NCBI GenBank assembly: GCA_030063045.1
Contig: JAQSEB010000104.1
Span: 992,001-1,056,000, forward strand
DNA from: Pratylenchus scribneri
Taxonomy: Eukaryota; Nematoda; Chromadorea; Rhabditida; Pratylenchidae
Length of the DNA: 64,000 bases
Direction of reading: 5' to 3'
In this document: piece after piece, positions 23,161-35,900 of the stretch
How the letters are laid out: every line of letters starts with the position of its first letter
Position numbering within the stretch: position 1 is the stretch's first letter
Notes under the pieces: model-generated
Database searches by the model: none
Seen by the model: the letters and a program-made list of their open reading frames with translations, nothing else
Told to the model about the DNA's origin: nothing
Made by a program: the position numbers and the translations under genes

Positions 23161-23718
23161 TCATTCCGTGCCTTTTTCCGCATTGTCCATCCTTCTTCCC
23201 AATAATTCGAATGCTCTTCGATTGGCTTTTGAACGAAGTTGAATCCGCCTCAATTCTTTCAGTCTTTCTCTGTACATCTAAAAAATCATTCACTGTTTAG
23301 ATGAAAAGTATTTGGCATTCACCATTTTCTCTTTTCGGCCCATTTTTTGCCATCTTTTTGCGATTGTTTTCGAAAGTTCACCAAAATTCATGCCAGATTT
23401 TCCATTGTTTTGTTTTGATCGAATCTCACTTTGAACTTCCCGAAAAAATAGGGCATAGGCGGACCAAGGACGAATGATTGGGACAGCATTCATGGTTACA
23501 TTGCTGGATGAACAATTTTGAGAGTGGCTGTCGAACCAATCGCTGGGCAAAGTTGGCTCAATTCCATCCAATCCTGGCTGCGGCTGGTTGCAAACAATAT
23601 TGCCCTTTTCTTCATCTTTGTTGAACATTTTTGCTGATAGTAAACAATTAGAGGAATTTTCGACAGATTCTTCACGTTTTGGAAGGTCATTTATTCCACC
23701 ATTTTCTCCTTGCTGCAT
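23161..23718 (-). CDS. TOX-like HMG-box protein
   Basis: Probable chromatin or DNA-binding protein of the nucleus. Two exons (23323-23718, 23161-23277) joined at a GT-AG intron give 170 residues. Residues 1-75 are low complexity and acidic. One HMG box spans roughly residues 78-145: IIRPWSAYALFFREVQSEIR, then GMNFGELSKTIAKRWQKMG and KEKMMYRERLKELRRI. The SAYALFFR start of helix 1 is the wording typical of the TOX group. A short basic tail (RSKANRRAFELLGRR) follows. It is short compared with TOX proteins, so an upstream exon could exist, although the ATG at 23718 is well placed. It lies head-to-tail after the selenium-binding protein gene. Confidence 0.8.
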
Positions 23719-24435
23719 TGGAAATTAGTGCCGTTGAATAAATATAATTGGTACACAAATCTCAAATGGTTGAAACCTTTATGTAGGCATAATAGGTACT
23801 GTATATTTGGAAATTGAATTGGAAAAAGGGAAAAAAGCAAAGTGAATTATGATTAGGCCTAAAGGAAAGAAATGGTCAACAGAAAATAAAAGACAAAATG
23901 GACAAATTGGAAGAGGATTGGCCCTTTTTTCCCAGAGGAATGCGCAATCCATGGAAAGGTGGGCATATTGAAAAGGGAAGGCCGAATGTAATGGCCACTA
24001 ATTATAGAGGAAAAATATGAATAAATGGAATGAACATATTTTGCCAAATGGCCGAGAAAACAAAGCCAAAAATTGGGCAAGAAGGAATGGTGGATTAGAG
24101 GGAATAGATTAATTTTTGGTTCATTCAAATTGGTGGATTGACTTGTTGCATTTTGGAGGAATTCAGAGGGAATATCAAATATTCATATTTAGATTATTTT
24201 CGGAAGGCTTTTTAATTCAATTCTTTCCGGAAAGTTTTTTAATTATAATTTTACCCCTGATTTGACCAAAAATACAAACATAAAACAAATCTGCACATAA
24301 AACAAATTTATTTTGATTCTAAATCCAATATGTCTGTTTTATCGTAAAATGTGAATTTTTAAAAATGTTCTCCATAAATTTGATCATTTCTTCCTCAATT
24401 TTTGTATTCTTTTTTCCATCTTCTATTCCCAAATT
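23719..24435. other. Intergenic region between the HMG-box gene and SELENBP 3' end
   Basis: About 720 bp, AT-rich, between two minus-strand genes; presumed promoter of the HMG-box gene. An unsupported 89-codon open frame (23859-24128, minus) is hydrophobic by base composition only. Nothing else seen. Confidence 0.5.
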
Positions 24436-27400
24436 TTATATCCAAATATCAGAGGTACAATCACCGCCGGGATAACGCATTTCATGGGCCAAATATGGAC
24501 CATTGGGCAATGTTTCAGATTTGCCAAAATCCACACGGAATGCCGGATTCACACGAAGACCGCCTTTCTCCGTGTCCACATCCAATTGGAGCATTGTTGA
24601 ACCTTGGCTGCAAAAATATTTATAATTCATTAAATTCTTCCGATTAAATTTCCATTTAATTTTTTGCAATTTTTCTTTCAATTAGCCTACATTTTAGAGT
24701 CCAATAACAATGAACTACTTATTATCAAAAAGGTCCAATAGAATGGCCTTTAGTAGTCAGAATTTTGGATATTTTCTCATAATTTTGACATGCCATTTTT
24801 ATTACTCTTTTGTTTTTTAAACCAAATAATTAGTCTAGCTGCATAATTTGTTTTTTTCCCGTCTCAATTGAACCTGCTGATCAACAACAGGAATAACGAC
24901 CTCAACCCAAACATTGGGACCATAAGATTATTGCTTATCCCATCGATCAGTCCCCTCCCATTGTGCATCTCGTTACTCACTCCCACTCATTTGCCCTCCA
25001 AAAACACACTTTAGGGCCCCAACAAATGGAAGCGCTCATTTCGAGACTTCATGTTCGCCCTTTTCCTCTCCCTTCAACAGCTTTTCCCCCAACAGCCTTT
25101 TTGAATGACGCTAATCCGCCTAATTTTCCTAGCAGCCATCCTTCAGGGCCGCCCTTCCCAAATCCACTTTTTGTCATCCATTTCTCTCTTGAACCGTTCA
25201 ATTCCTTCAAAACATAACTCAAATCGCTCAATCTCACATTGAAGGGGGGAAATCTGGCTTGATGGAGCAAATCGGCGTTAAAATCGAAGACAAAGAAGAA
25301 GAAAGACGTGAAGAAAGAAAGGGAAAAGGCCAGCAGTTGGTTTCAAAGCCACAAACCCCCTAGGGCAAATTTATTGCCAGCCGGTGGCTATCAAGGCAAA
25401 ATCCCCAATATCTCACAAAGCCCAAAATCTCTCATAGCCGAGGTATTCCTCTTTGAAACTTTTTTTTGCCTTAACAAATTGTCTCATTCATTTTGTCCAA
25501 AAACCTTCGAATATTTTCCATTTTCCCAAAATCTTTAATCCTATTTAATTCTCAATTTAGTATATTCATATTTTCTTCCCCAACATCTTATTTTTTAAAC
25601 CATTTTTCCATTGATTTTCCCTTTTAATTTTGTTAGCCAAATTCACTTGGCGAAAATTATGTTTTTGCGCCTTCTTTTGCCCATTTTCGGGTTTTTAATC
25701 GCATTTGGCAGTGTAAATGCCGCATTGAAAACTGCCGAATTGCATTGTGGGTTTTCTTGTCCGTGGATTTTGCCATTCCCATAATTTTTTAGGCATGTTC
25801 CTTGGCTATCCCGACTTGGAATATGATGGTCAGTTTTTGGTGGGGTTGAAAGGCAGATCAAATTTCATTTTTATTTTTGAAGGCTTCGATCGGACGGAAG
25901 TAAGGCAAAAAATTGAGGGGAAATTGGCCAAAAGAAAGGGGAAAGAATTGAGACAATTTTTACGATAATTTTATAGGTTTTGGGCGAGAAAAATTTCAAC
26001 AAGACTTGCTTTACGGAAGGCGCAAAATCTGTTGTTTTCTTCAATGACGTGGAAGAGGATGGTAAATTAAATAAAACAAAAATTGAATCAATTTGAGTCA
26101 CCCTTTTTATTTAAATTTTATTCATATTTTTATCCCCTTTTAAAGTGCAAAAATGGATTAATAAATTGTTGTGGCCTAAATTGTTCATTTTTTTTCCATT
26201 TTAAGATGATGAATTCGACCAATATGAATGCTTCCTACAGGCAAATTAACCTCACAGTATTCCATCTAATTCCCTTTTTTCAGTTGTCCGCCCAAGTCGG
26301 TTGCCATCAATTAAGATTACCAAAAATATTCCCTCCTTCCAATTAGATCATGACAAAACGCGGATATAATTTCTACACGGTATTCAACTTTATTAAATTT
26401 AAATATTCAAATTAATTTTGGGAATTGTTTAGTGGGTTTAAGGCTTAAATTTGGGGCATAATTATAATTAGGATATTACTCAATAGGATTGAAGTTAACT
26501 AATAATCAAAATGAGATTGCTTTGCCACATTCACTGTTCCCTCATCCCCTCATGTCAGCTATTCGAAATTCGGATTCATATAGGGAATTGTAGAATAGAT
26601 AAGGTTTAAATTTTCGGGGGCATAATTTGGATCCAGAGATAGGCTTAACTAATCAAAATGGGATTATTTTTTACCACATATTCCCATCCCAAAAAGGTAA
26701 ACACAACGCGTGAACCTCGATTGCGCTCCCAGGAGGAAGTGGACAAAGGCGAGGACACAATCCATGTTTATAAAGACGGCTACAAAATTGAATACAATGG
26801 AGTCCGGGGTAGAGAAAATTTTTGATGGATTCTGAATTTATTTGGGGTAAATTTCAGATCCAGAAACATTCGTCTCCTGGCTAATGGATGTAAGAATGGG
26901 GAGAAAAAGGGAATAATTAGGAACATTAATTGAAAGGCAATTTTGGTTTTCACAAATTTTGGACAATTTTGATTGGAACGGAATAAATTGAATTTATTAG
27001 ATCCCCGATGATCCAGTCACAATCATCAATGACAAATTCGATTTGGAGGAATTCGAAGAATTAGACGATGATTGTGTCCGAATAATTGGATATTTTGGTG
27101 GGAAAATATGTCAATTAAAATTAAATATCAAAATTTGCTTTAGAGCCGGGCAGTGCGGCATTAAAAGAATTTGAAGAGGCTGCCGAGGAATTCATGGGCG
27201 AAGTTGAATTCTTTGCGGTGGTAACCAGCTATTGGGCCAAAAAAGTTGGATTGAAAAGAGTTGGGGAAGTGCAATTGCTGCATCCATTCGAGGATGACCC
27301 AATTTATGCGCCATCAAATGTGGACACGGAGGAGGAATTCGAAGATTGGGTAAAATTTAGGGGTTGATTATTAATTTATCTGGCCTCAATTTCTTAATAT

Positions 27401-30400
27401 GCAAAAATATTTTTATTTAATAATTAAAATTCCCAAAAATGGATTAAATTTTGCGCAGGTGGAAAAGCACAAAGAGCCGGTGATGCAAAAACTCCAATTG
27501 GACAATTATTTTCATGTTTGGCGAGATCCAGAGGAGGAGGAACGAATGATTTTGGTATTTTGTGATGAGGAAACGCGCGAAGGCCGCGCAATGTTCAAAT
27601 TGTTGAGGAAGTTGGCTGATGAAAATCAAGTGATATTTTTGGGATTGATCAATATCCAAAATCAACCCAAAAACTGAACAATTTGAAGGAACATGCTGGC
27701 ACTCTGGAAATAATCCTCATCGATCCGGATGAATTCCCATTGATGGTCGATGTTTGGGAGGAAATGTTCGGCATCGACATTGAGGAGGGCCCCCAAATGG
27801 GATTGGTGGATATTTCCGAAAAGGAAGGAATTTGGTTCGACATGAGCCAACTCAACTTGGATGACCCGAAAAAGCATCAGGATGCCAATTTGGAGGCACT
27901 TCAACTTTGGGTGGACCAAATCATGGCGGTCAGTTATAATTTTTGGGAGCAATTCAAAATAATAAATTGTGTTCCCTTTTCTAATCTCCAAATAATTCAT
28001 ATTTTCCTATCATTTTCAGGGTGCCATCTCGCTGGATGGTTCGTTTCTTTTTTAACGCATTTATGGCTAGTACGCTACAACTGGGCAATGCGTAACTAAT
28101 TAAGGGCTAAACCTATATTGATGATTTTGGTATCAAATTAAAGAGCGCACTTTTGGATATCGATAGATTTAAAATTTATTTGGTTTGATTCAGTATTAGA
28201 AGAGTTATATTTAAAAAACCATTAAGTTAAGACTACTATTATAAATTTGCGATTTTTTAAGGTTTTTTTGAACACAATTCTACAAAATCTTAACCAATCC
28301 AAATAAATTTTAAATCTATCGATAGCCAGAAGTGCGCTCTTTAATTTGATACCAAAATCAGCAATATCGGTTTAGCCCTTAATTAGCCCAAAGCGCAGTT
28401 GTCCAATTGGGACGTCGCCCAGTTGACCGTATCCCTTTATGGCTTCGCTGCTCTCATTTTTCCTTATTAATATAAATTTCAATTCAGATGACGATGATGA
28501 TGAACCTCCCCCACCGCCTCCAGCAAAATCAGCGCCGCCCAAAAAGACGAAAAAGGAATTGTGATGGAACCAAATTTCCATTGATGAAGCCACAGGGAAA
28601 TTCTTCATATAAAAATGCTCATATTTTCCTTTAACTTTTTCGTCCAGAAACATTTCTTGATGCTGATTTTTGCCGGAAATTATTGAGGAAAAGTCCACTA
28701 TATATTTTTATCCAATTTATCAAATGCTTTTCCCCTAAATTTGTCCTTCCTTCCCTCTAAAAAACAATTTTAGGCCCCTCATAGATTTGCCTTCTAGTTT
28801 CGAATGCCTCTTATAATTCCTTTAAGTATATTTACTAAAATTATATTCTTATAATAAATCTATAAATTCTTAATCATTTTTCTCTTTCAAACCAAAAATA
28901 CTCTTCATCCATTAAAATACCTATTGTGTCAAATATTTGTGCAAATATTTTTAAATAAATTTAAAATATTTTAAATTCCCACTGGCCTGATTAATGCCGG
29001 ATAGAATTGTCGATCCCAAATGGAATAGAGGGAATTGGTGACGTAAAGTCGGCGACCATCCAAACTCAATTGCAACATTTGGGGTCCACCCTCCACTCGA
29101 TGGCCCTTCACAACCAATGGGTTCGGTTGAGTCTTGTAATAAATTAATTAAGTTTAAGGATTATTTTAGGACCTTAAGCTCCTTGTCCTCCAAAACTTTA
29201 ACGCCACTTTCACTGTGGATTGAGCCGCCAACAAAACACTAAACAAATTATGGCAAAAATGAATTTTAATTATTATTATTATGGCCAAAGTAAACGGCCC
29301 TTTTTTGGATTTTCCACCTGTCCAACCAGCTTCGGTTTTCCCGGTTCCTGAATGTCATATTGCCGAATATCCCCATGCAGCCAACAGGAAATGTAAAGGA
29401 ATTTATCGTCCATCGAAATGAGAATATCCGTAATCAATGCTGGCATCCATTCCAGGGCCCAGCCTTCCACTCGTTTTGCCGAAATTGTGGCCACCAATTC
29501 ATGGCGCATTTGGCCCTTTTGTAATTATAGAATATGCCATAAAAATATTCCATACTCACTGGGCTTGGTTCATCTCGCCATAAATGGAAAAGCGCTGATC
29601 CGAGTGCGGTGCCCACAAATGCATGCGCTTTATTCGGCTGGTGCACAAAACGAATTTCCAATGGGATTTGGCCCTCGGGAATGGGCAATGGAATTGTTTG
29701 GAGCAAATTACGTTGATGCCAATCCCACACATGGATTGAATGGCCATAATTGCCTTTATTGGTTATTGGTTTTTAAATCAATTAGATGGAAAAAATGCTT
29801 GTAAATTTGGTTTAAAAATTTTAAATAAATATTAGAACATCCAAAATTGCCAAATAGTTGGATTATAAAATTTGATCCGCTTTTCTCCTCTCAAATATTC
29901 CCTATTCTTACTTAAACCAAAATCGTAAATACTCTTTTAATACCCCAAGGGGAATTATTAGTGGGAAATTAAAGAATATTTAGGGTGACCATCACAAAAT
30001 GTTTCCCCTTAATTCTTAATTCACCATCTTGAACATGTGCCGGATTGAAGCCCTGCTTGATACGGGTCGGTGTGCCCCATTCCGTGCTCAACATCAGCCC
30101 ACATTTTGGCTGATACCAAAAATCATAATTGAATGGGACCATTCGATTATTGGCCGGCCATTTGCCAATTGGGTCGAATGTTTTGCCATCAAGGAGCAAA
30201 AAATCACCTAAAAGAATTGAATTATAAAATTATGGTTGACAGTTAAATTTTAGTTGAAATTCTGTGTGAAAAATTTGTTAAAAATTCCAAAAATCTTCTT
30301 ATTTGCTAATTTTTCGTCTACCTTTTGGTCCTCCATTGGAATCGCCCAAAGTGCTAATCATAATTGTGCCATCGGCCAAGCAATGGGCCGTATGAGGGAA

Positions 30401-31111
30401 AGATAAGCCAAGGGAAACCAATTGATCCGGTTCAATAGTCTTTCGAAATAAAATTATTATTGGAAAATTCTGCTAATAAGGAATTAGGGATTAGGCCCAT
30501 TTCCTTTCAAATAGGAAATTGAAGGTGGAATTTTTTGGAATTGGGAAATTATTGAAAATTTGAAAGGAAAGGCCACGATTTGTTCTTATAGCAATTGGGA
30601 CTACCAACTTTGTCCAATTTTGGTTCCCTTGGATTTGTCACATTGATGGCATAAATTCTCGAAGTGTTTAAGCATGGGAGCATCAAATGTGTTCGGTCAA
30701 TGCCCACTTTTCCATGGCAAGAAGAACATGCATTCCAACCGGTATGATGAACTTCATCGCCCACATTTGGCATCTCAAGTGTGGCAATAATCTGTGAAAT
30801 ATTTGCCATAAACAAAGGATTATGCTATATCAAAATATGACATATCAAGTGAGACAAAAGTTATGGCAAATGACCATTTAAATTAGCCCTATTACCGTTC
30901 ATTCAAACATTTCCTCCAACTTTTTCACCTTGCAATATTCGTCACTCTCTGGGTCAACATCGACCGTAGCCAACATGTCCGGATGGGTGGAATCAACGCT
31001 GGGACATGTGACGAAAAGAATCTGTTCTCTGGGTCCATTTTTGTGGGCTGCCTCTGGCGATTCATAACCAGGCCCAGTGCACGGATTTGCCGAGGGACAT
31101 TGTATGGACAT
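24436..31111 (-). CDS. SELENBP1-like: Selenium-binding protein (methanethiol oxidase family)
   Basis: Cytosolic beta-propeller family; the human member oxidises methanethiol. Nine exons: 30929-31111, 30609-30791, 30322-30439, 30025-30207, 29560-29753, 29318-29515, 29173-29238, 28987-29132, 24436-24607. They give 480 residues (human 472). Conserved blocks include [102 protein letters not shown], and the C-terminal [18 protein letters not shown]. The last exon lies 4.4 kb away. Only a GC donor (ATCAG|GCCAGT) to a TTTTTGCAG acceptor restores the family sequence without a gap ([17 protein letters not shown]). If the intron were not removed, translation would stop five residues past the donor and lose 57 residues. 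The calsequestrin gene sits inside this intron on the other strand. Confidence 0.9.
24608..25658. other. Part of SELENBP last intron; presumed calsequestrin upstream region
   Basis: About 1 kb inside the SELENBP intron, directly upstream of calsequestrin on the plus strand. The stretch 24870-25450 is less AT-rich than its surroundings and is the best candidate for the calsequestrin promoter and 5' UTR. A T-rich acceptor-like TTTTGTTAG lies 23 bp before the calsequestrin ATG. No exon with protein similarity was seen. Confidence 0.45.
25659..28564 (+). CDS. csq-1: Calsequestrin, nested in an intron of the selenium-binding protein gene
   Basis: Calcium-storage protein of the muscle sarcoplasmic reticulum, made of three thioredoxin-like domains. 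Fifteen exons: 25659-25746, 25793-25828, 25883-25899, 25977-26061, 26206-26240, 26284-26295, 26347-26379, 26697-26808, 26858-26889, 27001-27097, 27144-27349, 27459-27629, 27689-27928, 28020-28038, 28488-28564. They give 419 residues. There is a clear signal peptide ([16 protein letters not shown]). Conserved blocks are [66 protein letters not shown] and [20 protein letters not shown]. The C-terminus is acidic (DDDDDD) and then Pro-rich, ending KKTKKEL, which is not a classic KDEL signal. Exon 6 is only 12 nt, and intron 5 uses a GC donor (CTACAG|GCAAAT). Intron 14 holds an inverted-repeat element. Confidence 0.95.
28094..28386. mobile_element. MITE-like inverted-repeat element in a calsequestrin intron
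   Basis: Two arms of about 88 bp form a near-perfect inverted repeat. Left arm 28095-28182 begins CTAATTAAGGGCTAAACC; the right arm, read on the minus strand from 28386, begins with the same 18 bases. The arms differ at only a handful of positions and share ATCGATAGATTTAAAATTTA at the inner end. About 115 bp of AT-rich sequence lies between them. There is no coding capacity. A weaker extension outside the arms (CAACTG near 28078 and 28398) suggests the real ends may be farther out. Flanking target duplication was not resolved. Confidence 0.75.
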
Positions 31112-32959
31112 TTTTTTGAATTGATTTTAAGCTGACAATGTTAATATATACCTATGAAAAAAAATTTGATGCTCACTCAAATCAGGGCAATAGGAAAAGG
31201 TACTACAATTAATATTTGGTTTTTCCCATTTTAGGAATGTGAGGCAGTGAGGTGAAGAGAGGCAGATTTATTAGTGGAAAAAGGACAGCTGCAAATTTTT
31301 ATGAAAATTTTCCTAGTTTTCTTATACACAGAATTATTATATTAATTTCCATTTTTCAGAATTTTGGGCTTTTTCATTTTAAATAATATATTGAACAAAA
31401 AATTGGAAGGAAAATAAAAAAATTTCTGTTGATTAAGGTTTCTCGTTTCCCCAACTCCATAATCTAATTAAGGGAGTGAATGCCCGCAAAATCACGAGTC
31501 AATATTATAAATAAGGAAATTGTTATCGAATTTTGTCGTGCTTTATGATGGCCGCCTTGTAATTTCCATGGAATTAAATAGACTTATGATGATTGATGAT
31601 AAGATTTATTCTGGAAAATGGTAAATTATGTATTTACATATTGATAAATGGAACTATTAGCCGAATAATATTGAATTGTGCTTCAATCTTTTGGAATAAC
31701 TTTAACTATGACATAACTCAAAGCAATTTTTGATAACCGAAATTGGGTTAATGTAATTCCTAAATATTGTTGCTGAAAAATTATTGTGTAAATTAAAAAA
31801 TAAAATAAGGGGAATTGGTTTAATGGTAATGAGAGGATATGGTATTGGGGATAGGAAATCAGAACAACAAAACATTTAAAATCAGAACAACAACAAAACA
31901 TTTAAAATCAGACAACAACAAAACATTGAAAATCAGAACAACAATAAAACATTGAAAATCAGAACAACAACAAAACATTGAAAATCAGAACAACAACAAA
32001 ACATTGAAAATCAGAACAACAACAAAACATGAAAATCAGAACATAAACAAAACATTGAAAATCAGAACAAAAACAAAACATTTAACAACAACAAAACATT
32101 GAAAATCAGAACAACAACAAAACATTGAAAATCAGAACAACAACAAAACATTGAAAATCAGAACAACAAAACATTTAAAATCAGAACAACAACAAAACAT
32201 TTAAAATCAGAACAACAATAAAACATTGAAAATCAGAACAACAACACATTTAAAATCAGAACAACAACAAAACATTGAAAATCAGAACAACAAAACATTG
32301 AAAATCAGAACAACAAAACATTGAAAATCAGAACAACAAAACATTTAAAATCAGAACAACGACAAAACATTGAAAATCAGAACAACGACAAAACATTGAA
32401 AATCAGAACAACAATAAAACATTGAAAATCAGAACAACAACAAAACATTGAAAATCAGAACAACAACAAAACATTGAAAATCAGAACAACAACAAAACAT
32501 GAAAATCAGAACAACAATAAAACATTGAAAATCAGAACAACAAAACATTTAAAATCAGAACAACAACAAAACATTGAAAATCAGAACAACAAAACATTTA
32601 AAATCAGAACAAAAAACATTGAAAATCAGAACAACAAACAAAACATTTTCCGGAATGAAAATCAGAACAACAAACAAAATATTTTCCGAAAATCAGAACA
32701 AAACATTTTCCGGAATGAAAATGAGAACAAAAATTAAACATTTTTCCGGAATACCGTACCCCTTCTCTCATTAAATCAAAACAATTCCCTTTTTGATTTT
32801 TTTAATCTATTTTTTCTTTGCATTTGACGCCATATTTTTTTATTTTTAATTGAATGCTAATTAGCATTAAAAGGAAAAAAAATAATAAATTTATGCATTT
32901 AATATTCATTATCCAATAAAGATGACTGACTAATTGTAAAGTCCATCAATTTATCATTA
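31112..32959. other. Region between SELENBP start and SLC4 3' end, with minisatellite
   Basis: About 1.85 kb between two minus-strand genes. The first 750 bp is AT-rich unique DNA and the likely SELENBP promoter; then the 26-bp array (31860-32757) and about 200 bp to the SLC4 stop codon. No gene seen. Confidence 0.5.
31860..32757. repeat. Minisatellite, 26-bp unit (AAAACATTGAAAATCAGAAC + AACAAC)
   Basis: About 35 tandem copies of a 26-bp unit, AAAACATTGAAAATCAGAAC followed by AACAAC, with 20-bp variants that lose AACAAC. Towards the right end units carry TTTTCCGGAATG, and the array closes with TTCCGGAATACCGTA. It is the reverse complement of the array at 40420-41245. Confidence 0.95.
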
Positions 32960-35900
32960 TCATTTTCTTGCTCCATTTTCGACTTCATCATCACCTTCAC
33001 TATTCTTTCCTGCTTTCAATGGTGTCATTTCTTCGCCAGAAGCATTTTCTTTCATCTCCTCTTTGACCGATTGTAGATGATTTTCAGTTGATTTGAATTG
33101 AGGCGGCGGCCTAATCACGTCCATAAATCGAGGCACAGCATCGTCAAGGGCATTCAGTTCACGTCGAGTGAAAATGCGCTCCAAAAGGAACATTCGGAGG
33201 AGAACGGTGATGATCAACTTTAAATATTATTCAAAATTGACAGAGGGAAATGGAATGGAAAAAATGTACAAACCATCATTGGAAACATCATTGATAAAGT
33301 GCTGGAGGAAAATTTCATGGCGAGAAGGGCGGCAATGCTGGCTAATTGGATACTAAAATATTATTGATGGCATTTGTTAAAAGATTTTTTAACCCGAAAG
33401 AAATTTAACCATTTTTAATATGCTCTCGTTATTGGGTTTAAAACTGACCAAGTGAATGTGTGGACCCTTTTGATTGGTACAATTCGCAACCAGCCATAAT
33501 CAGGTTGATATTTGACTGGCATGAAGAGGAGGCCAACCCGTTGAACGAATTGTTGGCCCAAAAGGGAGATGACACCCATGTAGAAGAAAATGCCGGTCAA
33601 CACGGGAACAGGCACAATTTTCACCAATGGAGTCAAGAAAATGGAGCATCCAATGAGAATGTGGGCGAGAATGGTGGTCAAACGTTGTTCCCTTTTTTGT
33701 GAGGAAGTTTTTAGGAAAATGATTCCCCATTTGTGGCATACTTAACGCCCATAAATTTTTGTGGCACTCCAGGCACAATGCATTCAGCATGTTGTTTTAG
33801 TGACTAAAGGGTGGGGGGAGAGGGGAATTTTGTTTTAAATGTAGGAAATAATTCAACGGAAAACCAAAAGTGGGAATATTTTTGTAAATAATTCTCCTCT
33901 TTTCACACCTCAACATGCATTACGCTGAGTACGGTAGCCGCAACATAGAAGGGTAATCCAAAGAATGAGCAGACCAAAACGAGGATGGCCACCACCAACA
34001 AATCCAAATGATAACCGCCACCTTTCTTCAATTTTAATTTATTTAAGAAATGAATTTGATTTGTTGTCTCCGGATTGTATTCAGTATTCATTGTCGATTC
34101 CCACATTTCCCATTATAAATTTTGGGCCAAATTAAATAGCTTATTTTTAAAAAAGGATTAATTTTAAGTTAATCTTGGCTAAAATAGTTTCGAGAAATTG
34201 GAATGCAATAATTTTACTCGTAATTTGTTGTCCTTTCGATTGACGATCACAGCAGTGATTTGCTGATCCATTACAATCAAAATTGTGTAGAACAATGCCG
34301 GAATGGCGGCCACCTTAAAAAAGTGGCACTTTTTGAATTCAAATGGATTAAAAATAAACAAAATTTCTTTCAAAAATTGTAAAACGGACCAGTGCAACTT
34401 TGTAATTGTCAATATTGGTATAATCGACCAGCCATTCACGGTCCATTGTTGGCTGGAAATATTTGCTATAAAACAGATGGATAAATGTGATGAACCCGAA
34501 TGCTGGCCGGCATTTTCAGACTTGGCACTTCCAATCCAATTAAATAGGTGATCAAAGTCATTGAGAGAATGGCAATGAGGACACCAAAATCGGAGAGTAA
34601 ATTACGAATCTATTTATTTGGAGGAAAATTAAAATAGGCCTCATTAATATGAGGAAATTAGCCTAATAAATAATGTTATCAAGCATGGTACTATTTTTTG
34701 GCTAAAATATTAATAAGGCAAATTAGATTTTTAATTAATGATGGCTAAAAATTTGGACAATAATTTGATTAGAAAATACCCGAAAGGAAAAGTAGCGTGA
34801 TCGATGGAACCGATTGAGGGAATAGGCGATCAAAAATGTGCCGCAAGTTAGCAGAATTGAGAACCTGGAAAATAAATTAATATTTTTTGAGGCCAAATTG
34901 ATCATTCATTTCGATGCTAATCAAATGCCCTTATAGTTTAATTATTATTTTACATGTAAACGTCCGGTTTGAAATAGCATTGAAGGCCTTGGGGCTCGCC
35001 GCCTGCAATTTTTAATAAAATGAACCAATTTTGTCTGATGAACGGAATTCACCCAATTCCAGGCAACGGCTGACACCGACACTCAAATTTTTGAAGATCG
35101 TCGAATTCCACTAAAATTGGACAATTCAAAACATTTTCCAAATCAATGTTAATTTTGACAATGTCCCCAAATATTATTTAACAAAATTATATTAAAAAAC
35201 ATAACTCCTCTGTTTGAATGATGCAATGGCACGCGGAGTGGAGCACCTCTTGTGGGTGTCGAGTGATTGGTGCCTCATAGCTAATTTCGAACAACTTTTC
35301 GAATGCTTGAATGATGAAAACAATGGAAATTAGTGTGGCAAATGCCTCCTCCGTGAAGCGGGTGATCAAAGCGACCAACACGGATGCATCGGTGGCCACG
35401 AGGAGAAGAAGGAAAAATGCCTGGAGGAACAACCAATTATGGAAATTTGCCAATTCGCCCGAATAAAACCAACCATCCAAATGCCAACATAAAATCGAAA
35501 TGGAAGAAATTCCCAATGATTTGTGGTGCAAAAGTCGAAGAGAATTTTTTCAAAAATAAGTGTTGGCCCCGTTGCGGACAAAATGTTCAGAGGTTGACCG
35601 GAAAAAAGGCCAAATGTGATTCCGGAAATGGCTCCACAAATTATGTTCTCAATGGAGGCAATTTGATGGTGCAGGGAACGTTCCATGACGGCACCGAATG
35701 TGATTATATTGGATAAATTGGCAAAAAAGAGGAGTAAAGTGCAGGCCAACGATTGGGAGAGACGGCCACGGAAAAAGTCGCCAAAATCGGAGGGCAACCA
35801 GGGCAATTTGCGGCTATTTTTTAAAAATTAATTTGGTATTTTAAATTTTTAATCAACCCTTTTCCCTTTAATGGTTAATTCTTTTCCAAATTAATGTAAA

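Noticed and set aside
26244..26262. Alternative GT donor for calsequestrin exon 5 near CACAGTATT
   Set aside because: It would insert residues absent from the conserved calsequestrin sequence and break the frame; the GC donor fits exactly.
28970..28986. Local stop as the natural C-terminus of the selenium-binding protein (ending ALIRPVGI)
   Set aside because: It would remove the conserved C-terminal 57 residues, which are present downstream at 24436-24607 in the correct phase. It may remain as a minor isoform.
32474..32774. Overlapping open frames across the 26-bp array (KIRTTKH-type repeats)
   Set aside because: Product of repeat translation; frame changes between units and there is no start context or conservation.
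33168..33702. Plus-strand open frames of 60-80 codons opposite the SLC4 exons
   Set aside because: Antisense shadows of conserved minus-strand exons.
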